This document shows, in pieces, positions 1 through 6,087 of a DNA stretch of 7,210 nt. Positions within the stretch are counted from its first letter, which is position 1; each line of letters begins with the position of its first letter. The position numbers were made by a program, and so were the translations under genes. This stretch comes from Terrimesophilobacter sp036565765 (lineage in GTDB: Bacteria > Actinomycetota > Actinomycetes > Actinomycetales > Microbacteriaceae), in the NCBI RefSeq assembly GCF_036565765.1, contig NZ_DATCXP010000244.1. One strand, written 5' to 3'. The notes under the pieces were generated by a model. It was not told the DNA's origin, ran no database searches, and was given only the letters and a program-made list of their open reading frames with translations.

Positions 1-868
1 CCACGGCCGGCTCGCCTGTCACGACGACCTCGAGCCGCACCGGATAGTCGAGCTCGATCGCGGCGGCGACCGTACGCAACTCCGTTGCCAGATCCTCCCC
101 CGTTGGTGCGGTGCCCGCGAACAGCCAGTCGCGCAACTCCCGCTCCTGCGCTCTGGCGAGTCTGGCCACCTCGCTCGATGCGCCGGCCCGATTCTGGATG
201 AGCGCGAGGGTCTGCAGCACGGAGTCGTGCAGGTGGGCGGCGATCTCCGCGCGCTGCTCCTCGCGGACGCGTCCGGCCCGCTCGGCCATGAGTTCCGTCC
301 ACAGGCGGACAACGCCGGGTGCCGCGGCCACCCCCGCGCCGACCACGATCATGAGCACGGCGAGAACCGCGGTCACGGCATCCGGTCGCGCACCGCGGGA
401 CACCAGAAGGAGCATTCCGCACAGGATGAGGAGGGCGGCCCCGAGCGACCGGATGACCACTCCGTACCGTGGGCTGCGCGTCGGGTCTGGCCGGTCGAAG
501 CCGAGGCTCCAGGCCACGGCGGCGCCGGTGAGCACGATGGTGACGGCGACCGCGAGGTACGGGCTCCTGTCCGAGTTCGACAAGCTGATCGCGACAACGG
601 CGGCAAGGGAGCCGGCGCCGAGCAGGATGCCGCCCATGGGCACGCGCCGGGTGACCGCATCATCCGGCCCGGTCGCCGACTCTACCGGCACGAAGGCCCA
701 GAGCCAGGCGTAGAGCAGGAGTCCCGCGCCTCCCAGCACGGCGAGCAGGACGAATACCGTACGAACAGTTCTCTCGCGCCAGCCCAGGTGGAGCGCGATA
801 CCCGCGCACACGCCCGCGATGACCATGCGCCGGGGCCGGGCCAGGTGGGGTGCAGCGGTGATGGTCAC
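1..868 (-). CDS. PspC-domain sensor histidine kinase, N-terminal part (runs off left edge)
   Basis: Membrane sensor kinase of the HisKA_3 (NarL/LiaS-like) class; 289 codons are present and the HATPase domain lies beyond base 1. From the GTG at 868, residues 11-61 form a PspC domain (GVCAGIA, AVLGG, LLLYAWLW). Hydrophobic segments follow at about 77-95, 104-122, 137-156 and 164-185, then a helical linker. The H-box HLHDSVLQTL has its phospho-acceptor His at residue 214, followed by the dimerisation segment with RELRDWLF. In this family the kinase phosphorylates a LuxR-type response regulator, whose gene would be expected downstream, outside the window. The gene diverges from another PspC-domain gene, which suggests envelope-stress sensing. 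The start is uncertain: GTG 868 has only a weak GGA upstream, and ATG 826 is an alternative that would remove 14 residues but keep the PspC core. The kinase assignment is firm; the stimulus is unknown. Confidence 0.93.
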   Translation of the reverse strand, partial: MTITAAPHLARPRRMVIAGVCAGIALHLGWRERTVRTVFVLLAVLGGAGLLLYAWLWAFVPVESATGPDDAVTRRVPMGGILLGAGSLAAVVAISLSNSDRSPYLAVAVTIVLTGAAVAWSLGFDRPDPTRSPRYGVVIRSLGAALLILCGMLLLVSRGARPDAVTAVLAVLMIVVGAGVAAAPGVVRLWTELMAERAGRVREEQRAEIAAHLHDSVLQTLALIQNRAGASSEVARLARAQERELRDWLFAGTAPTGEDLATELRTVAAAIELDYPVRLEVVVTGEPAV

Positions 869-898
869 GACTAAATCCAATCAGACCCTGAGGGAACT

Positions 899-928
899 GA
901 ACCCGGTCGGATACAGAAATCAGGGTTC
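899..928. promoter_or_regulatory. Inverted repeat in the divergent kinase/PspC control region
   Basis: The 77-base gap between the two divergent genes must hold both promoters. It contains a 6-bp inverted repeat, GAACCC at 899-904 and GGGTTC at 923-928, with an 18-base spacer. This could be an operator for the cognate response regulator. No convincing -35/-10 pair was found for either direction, so the call rests only on symmetry and position. Confidence 0.3.
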
Positions 929-929
929 G

Positions 930-947
930 ATCAGGGGAGACCCCGAT
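930..947 (+). promoter_or_regulatory. Shine-Dalgarno inside a small hairpin at the PspC gene start
   Basis: AGGGGAGA at 933-940 is a strong ribosome binding site 5 bases before ATG 946 and decides this start over the in-frame ATG at 982, whose nearest purine-rich site (GGAGA, 961-965) is 16 bases away. GGGG (934-937) can pair with CCCC (941-944) around an AGA loop. ATC (930-932) can pair with GAT (945-947) if A933 is bulged out, so the fold would bury both the site and the start codon. Confidence 0.5.
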
Positions 948-2409
948 GGCGAGAGGTGCTGGAGAACGACACGATGGGTTCATGCCAACCACAACACCTC
1001 CCACCATTCCGCCGGCCCCGACCGCAGGGCACAGATTCTTCGACTGGATGCGCGGTCTCGGGATCACGCGCGAGCCGGGCTGGATCGGCGGCGTGTGCGC
1101 CGGCGTCGCCGCTCGCCTCGGGATCGACCCGATCATCGTTCGCGGAATCGCCGTCGTCGTCGCCGTGCTCGGCGGCCCCGCGCTGCTTCTGTATGCGGCG
1201 GCCTGGCTGCTGCTGCCCGACCAGGAGAACCGGATTCACCTCGAGCGCCTGCTCCGCGGCGAGTTCTACGGCGCGATCGCCGGCATCGGCGCGCTCGTGC
1301 TCGTCTCGCTGCTGCCGTTCTCGCAGGGCTTCTGGTTCGCCGGACCCTGGTTCTGGGACGGACCGTACTGGGGCGCATCCGTGTTCCGAGTCCTGTGGAC
1401 GCTCGCGATCATCGGGAGCGCCGTCTGGCTCGTCATCTGGCTGGCAACGCGCCAACGTCCTCGTGGCGTCCCGGCCCAGGGAGGCAGTTCACCCTTCGCG
1501 GCGACAACGGATGCCTCACGGCCCATCGTCGACCCGGCTGGGGATGCTCCCCCACCACCGCCCGCGGTCCCGCCGAAGGATCCGGAAGAGCTCGCCGCCT
1601 GGAAGGCCCAGCAGGCGGAGTGGAAGCGTGAGCACGCCGCCTGGAAGGCCGGGCAGGCACAGTCAACACAGGCCCGCCTGGCCGAGGAGCGCCGCATCCG
1701 GAACGAGCAGCACACCGAGCAGCGCCGCGTGTGGGCGGAAGAGCAGCGCAGGACACGTTCCAACCCGCTGTTCTCCGCCGTCGCGATCGGCATTGCGCTC
1801 ATTGCGGGCGCGGCAACGGCGCTCACGGTCGGTGCCGGCGCATGGACGTCGACGGCCACCATCAGCGGACTCGCGGTCACGCTCGGAGTGCTCGGGCTCG
1901 CCATCGTCGTCAACGGGTTCGCCGGCCGTCGCAGTGGAGGCGCGAGCGGGCTCGCCGTGCTCGTCGCGATCGCCCTGACCTTCAGTTCCCTGTTCGGCTG
2001 GATCGGAGGTCCGGTCCTGATCGATCGCAACACCGCGTGGGCCCCGAGCTACTCGGATGGCGACACCCAGCGACGCACCGTCATCAGTGGCGATGCCCAG
2101 CTCGACCTCACCGACTACTTCGACGGGGCATCCTCCCGCTCCGGCCACGACAACGGGCGGGTCTACCTGACCGTCGTGTCCGGTGACGCGGAGGTGATCG
2201 TGCCGGCAGACGAGTTCAGTGAGGTGCAGGGGCATGCCGTGAGCGGCAGTGTGACGTTCGACACCGTCCCACAGCGCACTCGCAGCGGTTCAGTCGTCCG
2301 ATTGAATCAGTCGTTCGAACCCCTCGACAGCAGTAGCCCGAGTCGCGATGTCTACGTCGAGGTCTGGGTCATCAGCGGCGACCTCACGGTCAGCCAGGCA
2401 GCGAAATAG
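946..2409 (+). CDS. PspC-domain membrane protein with LiaF-like C-terminal domain
   Basis: A 487-residue integral membrane protein. After a Pro-rich N-terminus comes a PspC domain at about 41-91 (GWIGGVCAGVAARLG, AVLGG, LLLYAAAWLLLP). Further hydrophobic helices lie near 107-125 and 147-167. A Pro stretch (201-210) leads into a charged, probably helical segment (211-271) with Trp at 219, 226 and 233 in exact seven-residue steps. Three more helices follow (about 275-297, 303-323, 333-354). The C-terminal 130 residues are beta-rich with three Ser-Gly-Asp turns (381-383, 412-414, 477-479), resembling LiaF/toastrack-type domains. Arg-rich flanks (169-173, 328-329) suggest the charged linker is cytoplasmic and the C-terminal domain extracytoplasmic. 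Likely role: partner or inhibitor of the divergent PspC-domain kinase in envelope-stress sensing, by analogy with LiaF/LiaS; that role is inferred. Start 946 is supported by AGGGGAGA; ATG 982 is the alternative. Confidence 0.88.
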   Translation: MARGAGERHDGFMPTTTPPTIPPAPTAGHRFFDWMRGLGITREPGWIGGVCAGVAARLGIDPIIVRGIAVVVAVLGGPALLLYAAAWLLLPDQENRIHLERLLRGEFYGAIAGIGALVLVSLLPFSQGFWFAGPWFWDGPYWGASVFRVLWTLAIIGSAVWLVIWLATRQRPRGVPAQGGSSPFAATTDASRPIVDPAGDAPPPPPAVPPKDPEELAAWKAQQAEWKREHAAWKAGQAQSTQARLAEERRIRNEQHTEQRRVWAEEQRRTRSNPLFSAVAIGIALIAGAATALTVGAGAWTSTATISGLAVTLGVLGLAIVVNGFAGRRSGGASGLAVLVAIALTFSSLFGWIGGPVLIDRNTAWAPSYSDGDTQRRTVISGDAQLDLTDYFDGASSRSGHDNGRVYLTVVSGDAEVIVPADEFSEVQGHAVSGSVTFDTVPQRTRSGSVVRLNQSFEPLDSSSPSRDVYVEVWVISGDLTVSQAAK

Positions 2410-2418
2410 GAGAGACAC

Positions 2419-2640
2419 ATGTCCAACATGACCACTGACAACCCGTCAGCACGGACCGTGCGAGTCGCCACGGTCGTCTGGGGATTCATCCTCATGGGGA
2501 TCGCTGCGGCGTTCTTCGCCTTCGCCCAGTTCGACCTGAGCGGAGTGGCTCCGGGAGTCATCGTCGCCTGGATCGTACTCGGCATCGGAGCGCTCGCCAT
2601 CGTCGGCGGACTCCTCGGCGCCCTGTTCCGGCATCGCTGA
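2419..2640 (+). CDS. Small two-helix membrane protein
   Basis: A 73-residue protein with a polar N-terminus (1-14), two hydrophobic helices at about 16-37 and 44-69, and a basic C-terminus (RHR). No catalytic or binding motif is visible and I cannot assign a family. It begins 9 bases after the stop of the PspC-domain gene. Its ribosome site AGGAGAGA (2408-2415) overlaps that stop codon, so the two are surely cotranscribed and probably translationally coupled. A strong hairpin follows 10 bases after its stop. Context suggests an accessory of the PspC-domain membrane protein; function unknown. Met1 fits the ribosome site better than Met4. Confidence 0.85.
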   Translation: MSNMTTDNPSARTVRVATVVWGFILMGIAAAFFAFAQFDLSGVAPGVIVAWIVLGIGALAIVGGLLGALFRHR

Positions 2641-2650
2641 CCGCCTCGAT

Positions 2651-2698
2651 CGAATTGCCCGCTGTGCCCCGCGTTTCGCGGGCGAAGCGGGCGATTCG
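2651..2698 (+). terminator. Long hairpin terminator after the PspC operon
   Basis: CGAAT T GCCCGCT (2651-2663) pairs with AGCGGGC G ATTCG (2686-2698): 13 pairs including one G-U. Above a small internal loop, CCCGCG (2668-2673) pairs with CGCGGG (2677-2682) around TTT. There is no T-tract, which is common for terminators of high-GC actinobacteria. It lies 10 bases after a stop codon and before the next gene's start, so termination or 3'-end protection is the likely role. Confidence 0.7.
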
Positions 2699-2743
2699 CG
2701 TGTCGGCAGCCCACATCCGGTGTTATGCCGCGACCATGGTGAA

Positions 2744-3634
2744 ATGACGAATTCAGACGCCGTCGTGAGCGTGCGCGACCTTCGCAAGAGCTACGGGGAG
2801 GTGGTGGCACTCGACGGCGTGAGCTTCGAGATCGAGCGCGGAGAGACGTTCGCCATGCTCGGCCCGAATGGTGCGGGCAAGTCGACGACGATCGAGATTC
2901 TCGAAGGGTATCGGGACCGGTCCGGCGGCGAGGCACGAGTGCTCGGCATCGATCCACAGCGCGGCGGCATCGACTGGAAGGCCAGGCTCGGCATCGTGCT
3001 GCAGAACACCGGTGAGAGCGGGAACGTCACCGTCCTGGAGCAGCTGACCCACTTCGCCGGTTACTACCGGAATCCACGCCCCGTAGGAGAGGTGATCGAA
3101 GCGGTCGGGCTGAAGGAGAAGGTGAAGACGAGGATCGGCAACCTCTCGGGCGGGCAGCGGCGGCGGGTGGATGTCGCCCTCGGCATCATCGGCAGACCGG
3201 AGCTGCTCTTCCTGGATGAGCCGACAACCGGATTCGACCCGGAAGCCCGGCGCCAGTTCTGGAGCCTCATCGATTCCCTGAAGGCGGAAGGCACCAGCAT
3301 CCTGCTCACCACCCACTACCTGGAGGAGGCCGCCCACCTGGCAAGCCGCGCCGCGGTCATCAACGGCGGACGCATCATCGACATCGGCAGGATCGACGAG
3401 CTCGGCGGGGCGGATGCCCGGGTGCCCCTGGTCCGGTGGCGGCAGGGTGGGCAGTCGCACGAGAAGCGCACGAGCGAACCGGCCGCGCTCGTCGCCGCCC
3501 TCTTTGCCGCGCACGGCGGCGAGCCGGACGGACTCGAGGTCATCCGGCCCAGCCTCGAGGACATCTACCTCGAGCTCGTCGGGGCGGACTCGAAGCTGAC
3601 GGCGGCCGACGACGCGACGGAGGAATCACTATGA
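2744..3634 (+). CDS. ABC-2 type exporter, ATP-binding subunit (DrrA/CcmA-like)
   Basis: Cytoplasmic ATPase of a two-component ABC exporter; 296 residues from ATG 2744, normal for the DrrA/CcmA family. All nucleotide-binding motifs are intact: Walker A GPNGAGKST at 40-48 (Lys46), Q-loop Gln87, signature LSGGQRRR from 134, Walker B LLFLDEP with Asp158-Glu159, and switch His191 in TTHYLEEA. The C-terminal region ends with PSLEDIYLELVG, typical of DrrA-like subunits. Start: ATG 2744 has a partial, very close GGTGA. The in-frame GTG at 2720 would add 8 residues that look unlike a domain start and has no ribosome site. The stop overlaps the permease start (ATGA, 3631-3634), so the two subunits are made together. 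The substrate cannot be read from the sequence; relatives export antibiotics, lipids or peptides. No promoter was clearly seen in 2699-2743. Confidence 0.95.
   Translation: MTNSDAVVSVRDLRKSYGEVVALDGVSFEIERGETFAMLGPNGAGKSTTIEILEGYRDRSGGEARVLGIDPQRGGIDWKARLGIVLQNTGESGNVTVLEQLTHFAGYYRNPRPVGEVIEAVGLKEKVKTRIGNLSGGQRRRVDVALGIIGRPELLFLDEPTTGFDPEARRQFWSLIDSLKAEGTSILLTTHYLEEAAHLASRAAVINGGRIIDIGRIDELGGADARVPLVRWRQGGQSHEKRTSEPAALVAALFAAHGGEPDGLEVIRPSLEDIYLELVGADSKLTAADDATEESL
3619..3624 (+). promoter_or_regulatory. Shine-Dalgarno deciding the permease start
   Basis: GGAGGA sits 6 bases before ATG 3631, inside the last codons of the ATPase gene. It fixes the permease start at the ATGA overlap and rules out longer in-frame readings that extend back to about 3436 within the ATPase gene. 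Confidence 0.85.
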
Positions 3635-4509
3635 ACGCGCACACCGCGTCGCACGTCGACACGAGGCACATCGGCGCTGGGCACATCGACACCCTGCCCC
3701 GCGCCATCCGGCTCGGCCTCTCGCGCGTCGGGTACGAGCTCAGGGTCTACTTCCGTCAGGGAGACTCCGTGTTCTTCACGTTCCTGTTCCCGATTCTCAT
3801 GCTCTCGGTGTTCGCGGTCGCGTTCAGCAATGCGGGGAATATCGGACAGGGTCCTGACGGCACCGGCGGCGTCACCTGGGCCGCCTTCTACCTGCCTGGC
3901 ATGGTCGCGGCCGGGATGCTGCTCAGCGGGGTGCAGAACCTGGGGGTGGACATCGCCGCGGAGAAGGGCGACGGAACGCTCAAACGCCTCGGCGGCTCTC
4001 CCTTGCCGGTGATCTCCTACTTCATCGGCAAGATCGGCATGGTCATGGTGAGCGCTGTGCTGCAGGCCATCCTGCTGCTGCTCGTGGCCCGGTTCGCGTT
4101 CGGCGTGGAGCTGCCGAACGACCTGGACAAGTGGCTGCTGTTCGCCTGGGTGTTCCTGCTCGGGGTGATCACAAGCTGTGTACTCGGCATCGCCATCGCC
4201 GCTCTCCCGCGCAGCGGCAAGAGCGCGACGGCGGTCGTCATCCCGATCGTGCTCCTGCTGCAGTTCATTTCCGGGGTCTACCTGCAGTTCAGCATGTTGC
4301 CGGAGTGGCTGCAGAATGTCGCCGCCGTCTTCCCGCTCAAGTGGATGGCGCAGGGCATGCGCGCGGTGTTCCTGCCGGAGACTTTCGCCGCGGTCGAGCA
4401 GACCGGCGACTGGAACCTCCCCTGGGTGGCGATCGTCATGGGCATCTGGTTCGTGGTCGGGCTGCTGCTGTGCCGCTTCACGTTCCGCTGGATCCGCAAG
4501 GACAGCTAG
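3631..4509 (+). CDS. ABC-2 type exporter, permease subunit (DrrB-like)
   Basis: A 292-residue integral membrane protein, partner of the ATPase encoded just upstream. It has six hydrophobic segments at about 48-67, 84-105, 131-156, 168-192, 200-222 and 264-284. The family hallmark EKGDGTLKRLGGSPLP (111-126) corresponds to the cytoplasmic loop that couples to the ATPase in ABC-2 permeases, and FPLKWMAQGMR (234-244) is the conserved segment before the last helix. The N-terminus is cytoplasmic by analogy and has a His-spaced tail (His4, 8, 13, 18) unusual for the family. Start at the ATGA overlap with GGAGGA 6 bases upstream. The gene is convergent with murB across 46 bases in which I see no convincing terminator; only a GGAGCCC direct repeat (4509-4515, 4525-4531) is present. 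Function: export of an unidentified hydrophobic or amphipathic substrate. Confidence 0.94.
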   Translation: MNAHTASHVDTRHIGAGHIDTLPRAIRLGLSRVGYELRVYFRQGDSVFFTFLFPILMLSVFAVAFSNAGNIGQGPDGTGGVTWAAFYLPGMVAAGMLLSGVQNLGVDIAAEKGDGTLKRLGGSPLPVISYFIGKIGMVMVSAVLQAILLLLVARFAFGVELPNDLDKWLLFAWVFLLGVITSCVLGIAIAALPRSGKSATAVVIPIVLLLQFISGVYLQFSMLPEWLQNVAAVFPLKWMAQGMRAVFLPETFAAVEQTGDWNLPWVAIVMGIWFVVGLLLCRFTFRWIRKDS

Positions 4510-4555
4510 GAGCCCCCACCCTCCGGAGCCCTCTCATCCGTTTGTGCGCGGTGAA

Positions 4556-5581
4556 TCAGAGCTGGATGTCGACGAGCTGGGGTTCGGGCTGCAGCCGCAC
4601 GCCGAACTGGCTCAGCACTCGCAGTTGCACGTAGCGGGCGAGCTCGGCGACCTCCTCGGCGCTGGCCCCGCCGGTGTTGACGAGGGCGAGCGTGTGCTTC
4701 GTGCTGATCGCGGCGCGCGAGCCAGGAAGAGAGAATCCGCGGCTGATGCCCGAGTGCTCGATCAGCCAGGCCGCACTGAGCTTCACGGGAGATTCCGGGG
4801 CCTCCGGGTCGAGGATCCAGCGGGGCGCGGCGGACGGGAGCGCGCGCGCGAAGTTCTCGTTCACGATCGGGTTCGTGAAGAACGATCCGGCGCTCACCGA
4901 ATCCGGATCGTCCGGCGAGAGCAGCATGCCCTTCGAGGCGCGCAGGCGCAGGACGGCGGCCCGGACATCCACCAGCGGCACACGGTCGCCGACGGCGACG
5001 CCGAGGGTGTCGGCCAGCTGCGCGTAGGCGAGAGGTCGGCTGAGCCCGCTCGGCTCCAGCTGAAGATCGATCGAGAGCACGAGACCCCGGCGCCCCTGCT
5101 TGAGCGCGGAGGTGCGATAGTCGAGTGCGAGTTCGGCGGCCGGGATTCGGCGCTGCTCGCCGGTCAGGAAGTCGACGAACTCGACGCCCAGGAGCACCTC
5201 GGACAGCTCCTGCCCGTAGGCCCCGATGTTCTGCACCGGGGCGGCACCGGTCGAGCCGGGGATGCCCGACAGTGCCTCGATGCCCGCCAGGCCGTTCTCG
5301 ACGGCGAAAGCGACGACGGCATCCCAGGGCTCACCGGCCTGCACGCGGAGGATGTCACCGTTGCGCTCGATGCCCCGGGTGAGCACCCGGATGACCGTGC
5401 CGTCGAATCCCTCATCCGCGACGAGCAGGTTGGAGCCCCCGCCGAGCAGCAGCCACGGTTCGCCGCTCGCCCAGGTGTCGATGGTCTGCCGAACTAGCTC
5501 GGCCGGGGTCTCGGGACTGAGCAACTCGCGCGCCGGGCCACCCACCCGCAGCGTCGTGAGCTCTGCGAGATCCATGCTCAT
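4556..5581 (-). CDS. murB: UDP-N-acetylenolpyruvoylglucosamine reductase MurB
   Basis: Cytoplasmic FAD enzyme that uses NADPH to reduce UDP-GlcNAc-enolpyruvate to UDP-MurNAc, the second committed step of peptidoglycan synthesis. The 341 residues carry the expected motifs in order: TTLRVGGPA (9-17), the FAD site LGGGSNLLVADEGFDG (46-61), GIEALSGIPGSTGAAPVQNIGAYG (within 100-123), YRTS with Arg156, the catalytic serine in AGSFFTNP (Ser233), KLSAAWLIEHSG (267-278) and the C-terminal acid Glu333 in QPEPQLVD. The first codon overlaps the stop of the hadB-like gene as ATGA (5578-5581). Only GGA precedes it at very short range, so translation probably relies on coupling. The length fits type I MurB. 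Identification is certain for practical purposes. Confidence 0.97.
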   Translation of the reverse strand: MSMDLAELTTLRVGGPARELLSPETPAELVRQTIDTWASGEPWLLLGGGSNLLVADEGFDGTVIRVLTRGIERNGDILRVQAGEPWDAVVAFAVENGLAGIEALSGIPGSTGAAPVQNIGAYGQELSEVLLGVEFVDFLTGEQRRIPAAELALDYRTSALKQGRRGLVLSIDLQLEPSGLSRPLAYAQLADTLGVAVGDRVPLVDVRAAVLRLRASKGMLLSPDDPDSVSAGSFFTNPIVNENFARALPSAAPRWILDPEAPESPVKLSAAWLIEHSGISRGFSLPGSRAAISTKHTLALVNTGGASAEEVAELARYVQLRVLSQFGVRLQPEPQLVDIQL

Positions 5582-6087
5582 TCCAGCCGGACGCGCAGCT
5601 GCGCCTTGCCGAGCACCGTCTCACCGGCGAAGGTAACGGTCAGGTCGATACGAACGACTCCTGACTCGATCGCGCCCACCTTCGCGCTCACGTTGACGGT
5701 CGCACCGTCTGCCGCGTCGACGGGCACCGGTCGCGTGAACCGCACCTGGTAGTCGAGTATCCGGCCGGGGTCGCCGATCCAGTCGACGACCGGCTGCGCC
5801 GCGATGCCCATCGTGAGCATGCCGTGCGCGAGCACACCGGGGAGGCCAACGCTCTGCGCGATGTCGTCGCGGTAGTGGATGGGGTTGAAGTCGCCGGATG
5901 CTCCCGCGTACCGCACGAGGGAGTCGCGGGTCAGGCGGAACTCGCGCTCGGCGACGACCTCCCCGACCGAAACCGTGTGAGGGGTCAGTAACTGCTCTTC
6001 GCGGGCCCCGGGAACAGCAGTTACTGACCCCTCACGAGCGGCGGCTTGCCCTGAGGAGGTCGCCCCGCGACCGTCTCGAAGGGTCAT
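5578..6087 (-). CDS. hadB: MaoC-family dehydratase (HadB-like) with repeat-encoded N-terminus
   Basis: Hot-dog fold (R)-hydratase/dehydratase. From about residue 38 it is a normal MaoC/HadB subunit: GASGDFNPIHYRDD with catalytic Asp66 and His71, LPGVLAHGMLTMG (82-94) and RFTRPVPVDA (116-125). In mycobacteria HadB pairs with HadA to dehydrate 3-hydroxyacyl-ACP; the substrate in this organism is unknown. ATG 6087 overlaps the hadA stop (ATGA, 6084-6087). As read, the protein has 169 residues, but the first 36 or so are encoded almost entirely by two palindromic elements (5977-6035, 6049-6083) and have no resemblance to the family. Removing 99 bases (33 codons) between two TGACCC copies gives a 136-residue protein beginning M-T-P-H-T-V, close to usual length. 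A CTG at codon 34, followed by Thr-Pro-His, could also serve as start. The enzymatic core is intact, so I call it a gene, not a pseudogene. Confidence 0.9.
   Translation of the reverse strand: MTLRDGRGATSSGQAAAREGSVTAVPGAREEQLLTPHTVSVGEVVAEREFRLTRDSLVRYAGASGDFNPIHYRDDIAQSVGLPGVLAHGMLTMGIAAQPVVDWIGDPGRILDYQVRFTRPVPVDAADGATVNVSAKVGAIESGVVRIDLTVTFAGETVLGKAQLRVRLE
5977..6035. repeat. Perfect 20-bp inverted repeat (REP-like palindrome) inside the 5' end of hadB
   Basis: Arms 5977-5996 and 6016-6035 are exact reverse complements; each contains GAGGGGTCAGTAACTGC or its complement. The 19-base loop can continue the stem: TTC 5998-6000 with GAA 6012-6014, and CGG 6002-6004 with CCG 6008-6010, around a triloop. 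The whole 59 bases could fold as one hairpin in DNA or mRNA. It is read in frame as part of hadB. No second copy occurs in this window, so membership of a genomic repeat family is inferred from its structure. Confidence 0.85.
6049..6083. repeat. Second palindromic element abutting the hadA/hadB overlap
   Basis: Outer stem CCCT 6049-6052 with AGGG 6080-6083; inner stem GGTCGC 6058-6063 with GCGACC 6067-6072 around CCC; purine-rich GAGGA and GTCTCGA form the internal loop. The layout (short outer stem, GAGGA...TCTCGA internal loop, strong inner stem) resembles dispersed intergenic palindromes I associate with Microbacteriaceae. It ends directly before the TCATGA that carries the hadA stop and hadB start and encodes hadB codons 2-13. 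Confidence 0.6.

Noticed and set aside
227..874. A 215-codon plus-strand frame at the left end
   Set aside because: Antisense to the sensor kinase, whose H-box and PspC domain are clear.
956..1978. A 340-codon plus-strand frame overlapping the PspC gene
   Set aside because: Ser/Arg/Pro-rich shadow in the wrong frame; the overlapping frame has PspC and membrane helices.
2753..3514. A 253-codon frame antisense to the ABC ATPase
   Set aside because: The sense strand has every ABC motif intact; the antisense product shows no recognisable motif or ribosome site.
3436..3630. Upstream extension of the permease inside the ATPase gene
   Set aside because: The added residues are Arg/Gly-rich shadow sequence; ATG 3631 has GGAGGA and an ATGA overlap.
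4510..4555. Possible terminator between the convergent permease and murB genes
   Set aside because: Only CTCCGGAG, too tight to loop, and a 4-bp GGAG/CTCC stem are available; the GGAGCCC copies are direct, not inverted.
4178..5497. A 439-codon open frame on the plus strand across the permease end and murB
   Set aside because: It lies antisense to murB, which has complete catalytic motifs, and is rich in Arg/Gly/Ala with no domain; an artefact of high GC.
5977..6083. An insertion sequence or transposase remnant at the hadA/hadB junction
   Set aside because: The region is about 107 bases with no transposase coding; it fits non-autonomous palindromic elements better.
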